Positions 18,347-27,700 of a DNA stretch of 57,996 nucleotides are shown here, in pieces. Under the pieces are notes generated by a model. The model saw only the letters and a program-made list of their open reading frames with translations, was not told the DNA's origin and searched no databases. The DNA is from Verrucomicrobiales bacterium (GTDB lineage Bacteria; Verrucomicrobiota; Verrucomicrobiia; Limisphaerales; UBA9464), in NCBI GenBank assembly GCA_027489875.1, contig JAIXZE010000122.1, positions 1 to 57,996 of the forward strand, read 5' to 3'. A program made the translations under genes and the position numbers. Numbering within the stretch: position 1 is the stretch's first letter; each line of letters begins with the position of its first letter.

Positions 18347-21300
18347 TTACTCGACCCAGTTGGCCCCGGTAACCTCGATGCTGACGGCAGCACCGGAAGA
18401 CATGGGCAATGTCACCGTGTGGTTGGTTCGAAGCGCCCCCTTTCCGGCATCCCAGAACCGTTCGAGGAATCCCCAACGGCCCGCGAGGGTTCCCTCCACT
18501 TCTGGCCGATCGGAATAGCGTACCTTGAAGCGGAAACCATCCAGGGGAACGACCCGCGTCACCACCTGTGCACTGCCGGCGTTCACGTATTCGGTGTTCC
18601 CTTCGCCCAACAGGATCAGCGAGCGGAAGGCCACGTCGTCCTGCTTGGAGGCGAGCTTGAACTGGATTGCCATCTTCTTGCGGGTGACCAACTGGTCGGC
18701 CACGGAAACAAGGCGTGCCACGTTGGTGATGGCGGAGCGGCCCAACGGATTTCCAAGGCCGTCGGGATCGGCGAGCAATGCCTTCGTCCGTTCCACCAAG
18801 GGAGCAAACTCCGCCTCGGGAATCCGGAGCGTGGTATCCGCCAACGGCCACCGTGCCAGATCCTGCTCGACGCGCCGGGAGAGATCCGAGGCCTGGTTCG
18901 CGGCCTCACCACGCTGGTAAGCGCCGGCCAGCAGCAGGACGCGTCCCAGTTCGTTGCTCACGGAAGCATTCCGGCGACGCAGTTCATCGCGGTCCTGCTC
19001 GAACTTCTTCCAACCCGCGAAGGGCCGATCCGGCTGGGGTGCGTACTCGGATCCGAACAGGGCGAGAGCCCCCGCCACGCCCGGAAGCAGTTCGTCGCCC
19101 TTCTGCGAAGCGCTGCTGATCTCCGCCAACGAGAAATCGCGGGTCAATTGGCTCCACCGGTCGTTGAGCGTCTTGACCTCCGTCGCCCGGAGATCGGTGA
19201 TCCGCTTGAGGAAGTCCGGTGCCAGGGTCCCGACCTTGATTCCTGCGAGATCGTCCTGGAGCGACTTGAACGATTGGCCGAAGGCCGCATCCATCCTGCG
19301 GTTGGCCTCGTCGCCAGCGCCCGCCAGGTTGGGAAGCGCCCGGACTCCCGGGCGGGCCGCAACCCATGCATTGAAGGCAGTCCGAAGGTTCTGGAGATCG
19401 GCGGCAGACAGACGGCTCGGATCGATCTTCTCGGTCAACACATCGAATTGGTCGAGGGTGTTGATGAAGTCCCGATCCGCGGCCGCCTGACGACGGGCGG
19501 TGTCCACGAACTGGGCGCTGGACTTCAGGTCACCCTTCTTTTCATCGAGGAGCGTATCGAACGCGTCAGCCGTGCGATCCCAGAGCTTCTCTCGGATCGG
19601 ACCATACCACGCGGTTGAGATCAGTTTCGCCTGGCTGGCGCGGAGGATCAGGCGGGCGTTGTCTTCCAGGGGCTGGGCTTCCGCGTCGACGAAGGCACCC
19701 AGGAACGCTTTCGGGAAAGGATCGTTGTCCCCCAGCGCCACCGGAGGATTGGTCATGAGGAAGGCATCGAACCGGGCCAACCCGACCACGCGGGCCTGCC
19801 GGTTGGAGGGGCTGTCGGTGACCTGCACGACCGCCTGACCCAGCGGTGCGAGATAGTTCCGTTCGAAGAGCCGGGTCCAGGCCTTCCGTCGATCCTCCTG
19901 CGAGGCCCCGGAGCGGGACATGATCCAGCCGAAGGGCGGAGGAATCCGCATGTCCTTCGAGCAGTCTGCCAGGGTCTCGCTCAGGACGGTGAACGCCAGC
20001 ATGCCGTTCTTGTCGTCCTTGTCCTTCTTCAGGTCGATGTCATGGGCGCGGTAGGTGATCGCATTTCCCGACACCTGGAAGTAGCTGTCGGGCTTCATGG
20101 CGACGGCGGCCTGACGCCATCCCCGCGCCGCCTCGCCGAGATCCTTGCGCAGCCGGCTGGAACTGAACCACGCCATGGTCGCCATGGCTCCAAGGCACAG
20201 CACCAGCGCGGAAACGAACAGGATCTGGGTCCGACGCAACGCGGCCACCGCATTGCTGGCGCGACTGACCAGGTTCCGTTCCTTGAACAGTTTCTCAGCC
20301 AGCGTGTCCCGGATGAACAGCGCCCGATCACGACGGAAGAGCTCATTCTGACGGGACTGTTCCCGATACTGCTGCGGCGTGAGTCCCATCGCCTCGGCAA
20401 TGGTCCGATCGACTTCGGCACCCTCGGTGATGGCCGAGTTGAAATAGATGCCGCGGAGGAACGGCGCACGCCGCGTATCCCCGAAGATCATCTCCATATA
20501 GGTCCGGACGGCGGGAGCGACCTTCTCGAGGTGGGAAGGGAAGACGAAGAGGCTGTCGACGGCATCGATGCGGCGCGCGTCACCGGCCAGCTTCTGATCG
20601 TAAAGCAGCTGCCAGCGTCGGTTCCGGAGTTCCGAAGCCACGCCGCTGAGGAAGTCCTCGACCTGATCCGGCTTGAACGGCTCGTCGATGTCGGAGGAAG
20701 GATTGGACCAACCGAGCATCTGGTTCTGCTGGCGGGGATCGGAGAAGGATTCGAAGTAGGAACGGAAGCCCGGGATGGTGTCGCACTTGCTGATCCAGAC
20801 GATGACAGGGAACCGGACGTCGAGTTCCCGCTTCACCTGGAACAGGGCCTCGCTCAGGAGTTTTGCCTTGGCGAGTGATTCCTCCTTGGTCTCGTTCTGC
20901 ATCTTCTCGCCGTCGAGGACGAGGATGAGACCGTTGATGGGACAGCGGCTGCGGTTCTTGCGGAGCAACCGGAGGAACTGCGCGAGCTCCTGGGAAGCAA
21001 GGCTGTGTTCCCCGCCGGCCCCCAAGGACCAACGACCCGCGGTGTCGAGTAGCACGCCGGACTTGGTGAACCACCAGTCCATCGTCTTGGTGCCACCCGT
21101 GCCCTGCCGCTCGTTCTGCATTCCCGGCAGGAACCCGATGCCGCTGTTCCGGACGGCAAAGGTCTTTCCGGAACCGGGCTCGCCCATGACGAGGTACCAG
21201 GGAACGTCGTAGGGATTGAAGCCCTCGCGCTTGTAGAGGTCGAAGCCCTCGAGGAAGCGGCGGCGAAGGTCCTCCATGGCCGCGCGCTCCTCGGGCTTGG

Positions 21301-21550
21301 CGGCACCGGAAGACTTCCGGGCGGCCTCGTCGATGGCGCTCTCGAAGGCCTTCCCGCGGCGCTTCTTCATCACGCGATAGCCCACGTAGAGCAATGCCGC
21401 GGCAACGATCAGCGCGAGCACGCTGAACAGCAGCACCCATTTCCACGGGGCCCCGTTGGCGATGAAGAAGGCGTCGGCGCCCAGCAAACCCACGGGGACC
21501 CCGAGCAGGGTTCCCTTGGCCGGTGTCGAAAGATCGGAAAGATCGTCCAT
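18347..21550 (-). CDS. tssM: T6SS membrane-complex protein TssM (IcmF/VasK)
   Basis: A 1,067-aa inner-membrane protein spanning to the periplasm. Two N-terminal TM segments (about 15-32 and 37-58) precede a cytoplasmic GTPase-like domain with an intact Walker A GEPGSGKT (123-130), DTAGRW and WISKCD. A third TM (TQILFVSALVLCLGAMATMAW, about 440-462) leads to the large periplasmic IcmF region. The C-terminal part with LDGFRFKVRYSDRPEVEG and WGFLERFWDAG is the family beta-domain that contacts TssJ in other systems. It starts 13 bp after the tssL stop. Length is usual. Confidence 0.96.
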   Translation of the reverse strand: MDDLSDLSTPAKGTLLGVPVGLLGADAFFIANGAPWKWVLLFSVLALIVAAALLYVGYRVMKKRRGKAFESAIDEAARKSSGAAKPEERAAMEDLRRRFLEGFDLYKREGFNPYDVPWYLVMGEPGSGKTFAVRNSGIGFLPGMQNERQGTGGTKTMDWWFTKSGVLLDTAGRWSLGAGGEHSLASQELAQFLRLLRKNRSRCPINGLILVLDGEKMQNETKEESLAKAKLLSEALFQVKRELDVRFPVIVWISKCDTIPGFRSYFESFSDPRQQNQMLGWSNPSSDIDEPFKPDQVEDFLSGVASELRNRRWQLLYDQKLAGDARRIDAVDSLFVFPSHLEKVAPAVRTYMEMIFGDTRRAPFLRGIYFNSAITEGAEVDRTIAEAMGLTPQQYREQSRQNELFRRDRALFIRDTLAEKLFKERNLVSRASNAVAALRRTQILFVSALVLCLGAMATMAWFSSSRLRKDLGEAARGWRQAAVAMKPDSYFQVSGNAITYRAHDIDLKKDKDDKNGMLAFTVLSETLADCSKDMRIPPPFGWIMSRSGASQEDRRKAWTRLFERNYLAPLGQAVVQVTDSPSNRQARVVGLARFDAFLMTNPPVALGDNDPFPKAFLGAFVDAEAQPLEDNARLILRASQAKLISTAWYGPIREKLWDRTADAFDTLLDEKKGDLKSSAQFVDTARRQAAADRDFINTLDQFDVLTEKIDPSRLSAADLQNLRTAFNAWVAARPGVRALPNLAGAGDEANRRMDAAFGQSFKSLQDDLAGIKVGTLAPDFLKRITDLRATEVKTLNDRWSQLTRDFSLAEISSASQKGDELLPGVAGALALFGSEYAPQPDRPFAGWKKFEQDRDELRRRNASVSNELGRVLLLAGAYQRGEAANQASDLSRRVEQDLARWPLADTTLRIPEAEFAPLVERTKALLADPDGLGNPLGRSAITNVARLVSVADQLVTRKKMAIQFKLASKQDDVAFRSLILLGEGNTEYVNAGSAQVVTRVVPLDGFRFKVRYSDRPEVEGTLAGRWGFLERFWDAGKGALRTNHTVTLPMSSGAAVSIEVTGANWVE

Positions 21551-21563
21551 GGGAGTCTAAGTC

Positions 21564-22277
21564 CTACTTGGCCTCGTTGATCGCCTGAACGGAGGTGGTG
21601 AGATCGCTCATGGCCTGCCGGTACATATAGGTTGTCCCGAAGAAGAACAGGACGACGAAGAACACGGACAGGATCACCGCGCCCCAGATGGCGGGAGCGG
21701 AATCTAGGTTGAGCTTGGTTTCGTTGAGATTCTCGTAGGCGGCCGGTGTGATGCGGGATTCGAGTCCGTTTCCGAGCAGCCGTTTCACCCGGCCCGCCAC
21801 CTTGGCCTGAACTTTCTGGAGCTTGTCGGGAACGCCGTAGTGCTTCCCTTCGAAGCCGAGATACAGGCAGGCAAAATAGACCTCCAGACGCTCCGCCGAT
21901 TCCGAGTCCCCGGCGGGGGCTTCCAGTTCCTTGTCGAGGAACTCGTCGTAGAACGCGTCCTCACCCGTGAGGATCTTGAACCTCGACTCGGCCAGGCGGT
22001 GTTCGCGCCACTCCCTGGCCTCCGGCAGGTTGCTGTTCTCGATCATGGAATCCACGAAGCAGCACAGGGCGGGCTCCACTTCCTTCCATTGGCGTTCCTG
22101 CTGATTGGACCGGGCAGCGGCCCGCGACACCTTCTCGAATACCGAGGTGACCTCATTGTTGACGGCCTCGATGTTCTTGTGGACGCCGTTTCGGCCCAAC
22201 CGGTTGATGTCGCAGATGACGGCGAAGATCGGTTCGCACAGATCGACGAGCCTGGGAGCGGTGCTGGGGGAGGCCAT
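21564..22277 (-). CDS. tssL: T6SS inner-membrane protein TssL (DotU/IcmH)
   Basis: A 237-aa tail-anchored protein. The N-terminal cytoplasmic DotU domain has LVDLCEPIFAVICDINRLG, EVEPALCCFVDSMIENS, FYDEFLDKELEAP and LEVYFACLYLGFEGKH, followed by a single C-terminal TM (IWGAVILSVFFVVLFFFGTTY). It bridges TssM and the TssK baseplate. There is no C-terminal OmpA peptidoglycan-binding domain, so cell-wall anchoring must come from another protein. It starts 2 bp after the tssK stop. Confidence 0.95.
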   Translation of the reverse strand: MASPSTAPRLVDLCEPIFAVICDINRLGRNGVHKNIEAVNNEVTSVFEKVSRAAARSNQQERQWKEVEPALCCFVDSMIENSNLPEAREWREHRLAESRFKILTGEDAFYDEFLDKELEAPAGDSESAERLEVYFACLYLGFEGKHYGVPDKLQKVQAKVAGRVKRLLGNGLESRITPAAYENLNETKLNLDSAPAIWGAVILSVFFVVLFFFGTTYMYRQAMSDLTTSVQAINEAK

Positions 22278-22279
22278 GC

Positions 22280-23629
22280 TCAGAATGCGTACAGGGTTAG
22301 CTTCTCAATGGTGATCCGTTCCGTCCGCGGCCACGCGGCCGCCAATCGAAACTCCTTCTCGACGGCACCCCACGGACCCGCATCGTCCCGATGCTCGATC
22401 CGGAAGTAGTGCGAATCCTGGCGCGCTGGAGCTCCGGGCGGCACCGGGCACTGGGTGAGGCGCAGGCCGTTGCGCGGACGGTTGACCAAGGCCGGGGTGG
22501 TGAGCTTGAAACGGGCGACATCCGTCACCAGGGCTGTGACGCGGTCCCGGGTCTCCGGAGAATCCACGCAGAGATAGAACTGCTTCTTGTTCTCCACGAA
22601 TTCCTTCGTGAAATCCGCCCGCTGGTTGCCCTCGGCATCGGTGTCCATCTCGATGGTGAGGAACGACGAGACCGGCCCCGTCTGGATCCGGGCACGGATC
22701 CGGGCGATCACGGTCTCGAACTGGCGGTGGATGTCATCGGGCCGGAAGCCTTCCACCAACGGCGCCTCCTCGGTCGGACATTGGGCACAGAGGGCTCCCA
22801 GAAGGGTTCCCAACTCCATGAACACTTCAAACGGCGACGCCTGCGGTGCCTCGACCAAGGCTTTCAGCCGTGGAAGGGACGATTGGACGGCGGCGAGCCG
22901 GAGGACCATGGCCAGCTGGTTGCCGTGAAGCCGCTCCATGTCGAACCCACCTTCCAGCATCCGGGAACGCAGGTCGTCGCGCCCCAACTCCAGGTCCCGT
23001 GTCAGGTCGGAGACCATCAGGTACAAGGGCTGCCACCCCCGGAGACGGAGGAGCGGCGGACAGAACTTGGTGTTGAGCTGGGGAAGCCCTGAAGCGCCCT
23101 GGACGCGGATCCGGACCAGTGGCAGGAGTTCCAGGTTGGAACGGTCATCCGAGTCCAGCACGAGCCGTGCATTGAACTTCCGGACCAGAACCGGCTTCTG
23201 CTCGCCGCCCGCCGCGTCGTCGGCCAGTTCGGCCTCGGCAATCCGGTAGAGATAGGCCGATTGATCGGTCGCGCCCTCCGCATTCGAGGCGACATTCGCC
23301 CCGTGATCCGTTCGCAGTGGCAACCCAAGACTGATCTGGAATTCCTTTCCGCTGAGCAGCTCCGAGGCAATGGGACGCGAGGGGATGACGACGTTCTGCG
23401 GGTACTCCAGCCGGATGCCGGACGGCATGATGGCGGAGAGTCTTCGAATGGCCACGGACTCCTTACCGATGTCCAACTCCAGATCCAGGATGCCGCTGGG
23501 GAACCGATGCAGCAGCCCGCGTTCGGCCCCTAAGGAATCACCGATCAGACGCTGCATCGCCTGAAAGTGCTGCGGCATGAGGAACAGACCCTCGTGCCAA
23601 TGGATCATGGGAGCAGTGGTGGAAGACAT
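22280..23629 (-). CDS. tssK: T6SS baseplate-membrane linker TssK (VasE)
   Basis: A 449-aa TssK, the trimer that links the baseplate to TssL/TssM. The N-terminus IHWHEGLFLMPQHFQAMQR is the family hallmark. The middle contains LARRAV-type helices (LAMVLRLAAVQSSLPRLKALVEAPQ) and the C-terminal receptor-binding part includes FYLCVDSPETRDRVTALV and LPQLNT-type loops. It is the first core structural gene after a 137-bp gap, which may mark an internal promoter. Confidence 0.95.
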   Translation of the reverse strand: MSSTTAPMIHWHEGLFLMPQHFQAMQRLIGDSLGAERGLLHRFPSGILDLELDIGKESVAIRRLSAIMPSGIRLEYPQNVVIPSRPIASELLSGKEFQISLGLPLRTDHGANVASNAEGATDQSAYLYRIAEAELADDAAGGEQKPVLVRKFNARLVLDSDDRSNLELLPLVRIRVQGASGLPQLNTKFCPPLLRLRGWQPLYLMVSDLTRDLELGRDDLRSRMLEGGFDMERLHGNQLAMVLRLAAVQSSLPRLKALVEAPQASPFEVFMELGTLLGALCAQCPTEEAPLVEGFRPDDIHRQFETVIARIRARIQTGPVSSFLTIEMDTDAEGNQRADFTKEFVENKKQFYLCVDSPETRDRVTALVTDVARFKLTTPALVNRPRNGLRLTQCPVPPGAPARQDSHYFRIEHRDDAGPWGAVEKEFRLAAAWPRTERITIEKLTLYAF

Positions 23630-23766
23630 GGATTTGGCAGCTCTTCAGCGTGTAGTTCCGGATCGTCACATGTTTCCAAAGGACGGCCTCCGGGTGGTCA
23701 CTGGCTTGTCCGTAATGTCATGACAGGCAGTGGCGACAATGACAACCAGTAGGTTGTTGCGATCGG
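23630..23766 (-). promoter_or_regulatory. Gap before tssK with two small palindromes
   Basis: This is one of the longer gaps within the core cluster. It holds a perfect 10-bp palindrome TGTCATGACA (23716-23725) and an ACAACC-AGTA-GGTTGT hairpin (23742-23757). Read on the minus strand, TTGTCG and CATTAC lie 16 bp apart and could form a weak sigma70-like promoter overlapping the palindrome. It is a reasonable place for a core-operon promoter and operator, but the evidence is pattern only. Confidence 0.3.
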
Positions 23767-24720
23767 TCAATGATCCTGCTCGACCGTGCCCAGCACGGAC
23801 TGTGCGGCCTTCTTTTCCCAAACCGGGCTGCCGTCCACGGAACCCCATTGATCGCGCTTCCAGAGGACCGTGAACCGCTCCCAATACATCTTGTGGGTGT
23901 TGGCCATGAAGCCGGGATCCTTCTCCCGCTTGATCACATCCACGATGGTCTCCGGATCGATGGTCGTCGCCTTGCTGCAAAGGTCGCGAGGCAGCTCGGC
24001 AGGCACCTGCAGGAAGCCTGCGAGACGGGTGCGGGTGCGCGAGACGACCAGCTTCATGCGCTCGGCTGTCCCCCCGGGTTGATCGGTAAGGTAGTTGGCC
24101 AGGATGGCCCGAAGGTCTTCCTCGCGGTTTCCGGGCGGCTCACCCGCACGACGACGCAATTCCGAAACCACCTGCGACGCCGCTCCAGACAGGGAGAGCA
24201 CGCAATCCACCAGCTCGTGCAGCACGTTGAACACCTGCGTCGGGTAGGCCTTGGCCTCGGTCTTGATCCCAAGTTTCCGACTGAGCGCATCGGGGATCCG
24301 CTCCATGCCCCCGGTGGCGACAGGGGCAGCGACAGGGGCAGGTTCGGTGCGACGCTCCAGAACGCGATACCCGGCACCGATCAGGCGGTCGGCATAGTTC
24401 CGGCGCTGGGAATCAGACATCTGCGGGGCTGCCTTGATCAGCAGATCCAGGGCTTCCTCGACGGTCACCTGTCGCGGGGCGGACTCCTTGGTGACCTCGA
24501 TGACGCGGACCTCCCCGCCGCCCGGCACGGGAAAATGCGCGCGGAGGGCGGCAATCTTCTCCTCGCGCTCGTGGCTGGAGACGCGCGTCAGGGCGCGCTC
24601 CAGCTCCTGTTCGATCATGTCCTGACGGACCTTGATCTCGTCGTCCGCCCAGGAGGTCTGGATGGACTTGATCTGGTTCGCCAACTCCAACGCCCACTGT
24701 TGAACCGCGGTCATGCTCAT
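23767..24720 (-). CDS. Unknown T6SS-linked protein in the position of tssJ/fha
   Basis: A 317-aa soluble protein with no signal peptide or TM. The N-terminal 60 residues are charged and helical (ELANQIKSIQTSWADDEIKVRQDM). A Pro/Ala linker (EPAPVAAPVATGG, near 128-140) precedes a helical C-terminal domain with TQVFNVLHELVDCVLSLSG and MYWERFTVLWKRDQWG. H1-type loci have fha and tssJ at this place. No FHA motifs or lipobox are seen here. The C-terminal domain faintly resembles the helical tail of T6SS FHA proteins (TagH type), but I would not assign it on that. It starts 37 bp after the Ig-repeat gene, so it is likely co-transcribed with its neighbours. Confidence 0.7.
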   Translation of the reverse strand: MSMTAVQQWALELANQIKSIQTSWADDEIKVRQDMIEQELERALTRVSSHEREEKIAALRAHFPVPGGGEVRVIEVTKESAPRQVTVEEALDLLIKAAPQMSDSQRRNYADRLIGAGYRVLERRTEPAPVAAPVATGGMERIPDALSRKLGIKTEAKAYPTQVFNVLHELVDCVLSLSGAASQVVSELRRRAGEPPGNREEDLRAILANYLTDQPGGTAERMKLVVSRTRTRLAGFLQVPAELPRDLCSKATTIDPETIVDVIKREKDPGFMANTHKMYWERFTVLWKRDQWGSVDGSPVWEKKAAQSVLGTVEQDH

Positions 24721-24757
24721 GAAGGATGGCCGGTTCCCGATTCAACGCACGCCTGAA

Positions 24758-27700
24758 TCAAGGCAGCACGACCCGGAAGAAGCCGGAACCGTTCGTCAGG
24801 TTGGTGAGTGATTGGAGGAAGTACCGACGCACACCGGCGTTGGTCGAGAGCGGGTCGGTCAGGACGATGGACGTGCCCGCGTTGGTGAGCCCGGATTCAG
24901 GAACCAGGGCGGCGATGGTTTCAGCCATGTGCACGGTGACGGTCTTGGTGGCGAGGTCATCGACCGCGTTCAGTTGCAGGCTGAGGATTCCCCCGTCGGC
25001 CTTGTCGAAGGCCACGTCCACCCAGGGCACGATCACCTTGAAGGCCACCGTGGTGGCCCCGTTGGTGCAGCTCTCACGGCTCATCACGGCCTGGAAGACA
25101 TGCGTGAAGGCTTCACGGACGCTGTTGGTGACCGGTCCTGCCAGGGAGCTCGGGAACTGATTGGTCGTCGGCGTGAACGGAGACCCTTCCCCGACCTTCA
25201 CCCCGCCCACGAACCATTCCACGCGGTTCTCGCCCAGATTGCTGACGGTCAGGGTCGGATAGGTGGCGGCATTCAGCGCGATCACGCGGTCCGAGATGCC
25301 ACCGACCAGTTCAGCCGCCGGCGGAGCGGGCACGACCACCAATTCCGCGAGGGTCGCCACTGCGCTCCAATCGCCGTTCGCCGTCACCGCCCACGCGAAG
25401 TACTTGTAGGAGGTCGCGGAGGGCAGCTCATTGCCGGGGGAGGTGAAGGCAGCACCCACGAGGAGGCGGCTGGAACTGCTTTCGGGTCCCGAGGTCCAGA
25501 CGATGGTTCGGACATCCGAGGCCAACTGGGCCGTGAAGGTCGCGCTGGTATCGCACGAAGCCCGCGTCGCGAGGACGGGTGTCACCGTCGGAGCCGCAGG
25601 CGGCGGTGTGACGATGATCGTAAACTCACGCGCAGTTCCCGCGGTTCCATCCTGGGAGAAGGCAAGCAGCGAGACGATGTTGGTCCCGGTCGGAAGCACC
25701 GGCACCACCGTCTGATTGGTGATGACGACCGCTCCGTTCACGCTCCAGCGGGTGAACGCGGCCTTGAGGTTCGCGCCGTCGTTCACGCTGAACCGGAAGG
25801 AACCGTCCGCGTTGAACTGCTGGGCGGCCTTGGTTCCCACCGAGAACACATCACCGGGGTTGACCGGCAATTCGCCATCCAGGTTGCTGAGGGTCAGGCC
25901 ATCCGGCGACGCCGTGGGGATCTGACCGCTGATCAGCGGCTCCGAGGGTGCACCGGTCACCGTCAAGGTCACCGGGGTGGGAGCGCTGCTCGCTCCTTCC
26001 GTGGAACGGGCAACCACCAGGAAGAGATGGGAACCCACCGGGGTTGCGGCCACAGCAGGGCGGAACGTCAACGAGTTCGCGGCCACCTGGTTCGTGACAC
26101 CCGCCACGACCTGATACCAGTCGGCCGAAACCACATTCGCACCCACCGGCGACAGGCTGAACTGGGGTCGTCGCCGGGCTTCATCACCGGCATTGTCACC
26201 CACCACGAGCGGCGTCGGCGGATTGATTGCGACCCCGTTCTGCAAGGTCGGGACGCCTTGAGCGTTGGGAAGCAGGAAGTCGCCCGCAGCCAGCGCCGGG
26301 GCCAACGGAACGGCAGTCACCACCAAGGTGAACGTCGTCACCGGGCTGATCGCGCCTTCGGCCGAACGTGCCACCGCGACAAAGGTGTGGGTTCCAACAG
26401 GCGTCTGGGCCACCGAGGGGGCAAACGTCAGGGAGTTCTTCGCCACGAGGTTCGTGCTCGCACCACTCACCTGATACCAGTCGGCGATGACCGCATCGGC
26501 AGGACCGGTGAGGCGGTAGATCGGACGACGCAACGCGGGTTGTTCGGCGAGGACATCTGCGACCACCGTGGTTCCGTTCGCGGGAAGAACCACGTCATCC
26601 TGACGGACAGGGACTCCGCCCTGGAACACGAAGAACTGACCGACGGAAAGGGACGGTGCCTGGGTCGGCCCGGTCACCACCAACTGGAACGTCGCGGGAG
26701 CGCTGGCAGCGCCTTCCCGGGACCGGGCCACGACCTCGTAGGTATTCGTGCCCAGCGGTGCTTCCAGAGCGGAGGGCCGGTAGACCGGAGTATTCACGGC
26801 GACCCGGGTTCGGACCGCGCCTTCGACACGGTACCAATCGGCACCGTCGGAGTTGTCCTGCGACGTGGTCAGGAATTGGGGCCGCAAGAGGGTGCCCGCT
26901 TCCGTCACCAGATTGCGCACCAGATCGGTGACGCGGATGACGGGAGCGACAGCGACGTCATCCGTGGAGACAAAATTGCCAGACGCATCAAACCGTTGGA
27001 CCTCGAGGGCGGACAGACCCGGCGTCTGGGGGACGCCCGTCACGATCAGCTGGAACGTGGTTGGCGTCGCGCTCTGGGAACCTTCGGTGGATCGGGCGAT
27101 CGCGAAGAACCCATTGGTTCCAACCGGCGATTGCTCAGCGGTCGGGCGGAAGGTGGTGGTGCCGCGGACAATCGGATTGGTTGTCCCCTGGAGGTACCAG
27201 TCGGCGACCAAGGCCGAGGTTCCCTGGGCAACCATCGAATAGGTCGGCCGATGATCCGGCGTCCCGGGAAGCGATCCAGCAATCGTCAGCGTGGAACCAT
27301 TGGCGACGGTGACATCCGTCTGGGGGACGAGCGTCGTGCCATCGTAGGTGGAGAAGCCACCGGCGAGGAGGTCGGGAGCCGCTGGCGGCGGGGTGACCAC
27401 CAGGGTCAGCACGCGGGGTACCAGTCCGACGGAGCCATCAAGCGAGCGGGCAAAGGCCAGGATCTGGTTTGTCGAAGGTCCGCTGCCGAGCAGTGCCGTG
27501 GTCAGGTTCACCGGCGGGGTGAACGTCGCGCTGTTCGAGGCAAGATTGGTCCGGAGGCCGGACGCCGTGATCAGGACCCAGTCCGCCGCCTGCCATTGGG
27601 TGCCGCCGATTCCAGGAATCTGGTCCGGAGTCACGCGGTATTGGGGACGGGTGGCGTCCTGGCCGATCACAACGAAGCTGGAGTCCGACGGATTCGCATA

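Noticed and set aside
18309..18851. N-terminal extension of the TagF-fusion frame
   Set aside because: It overlaps the conserved C-terminus of tssM in another frame and has no TagF similarity. The ATG at 18308 restores the expected TagF N-terminus.
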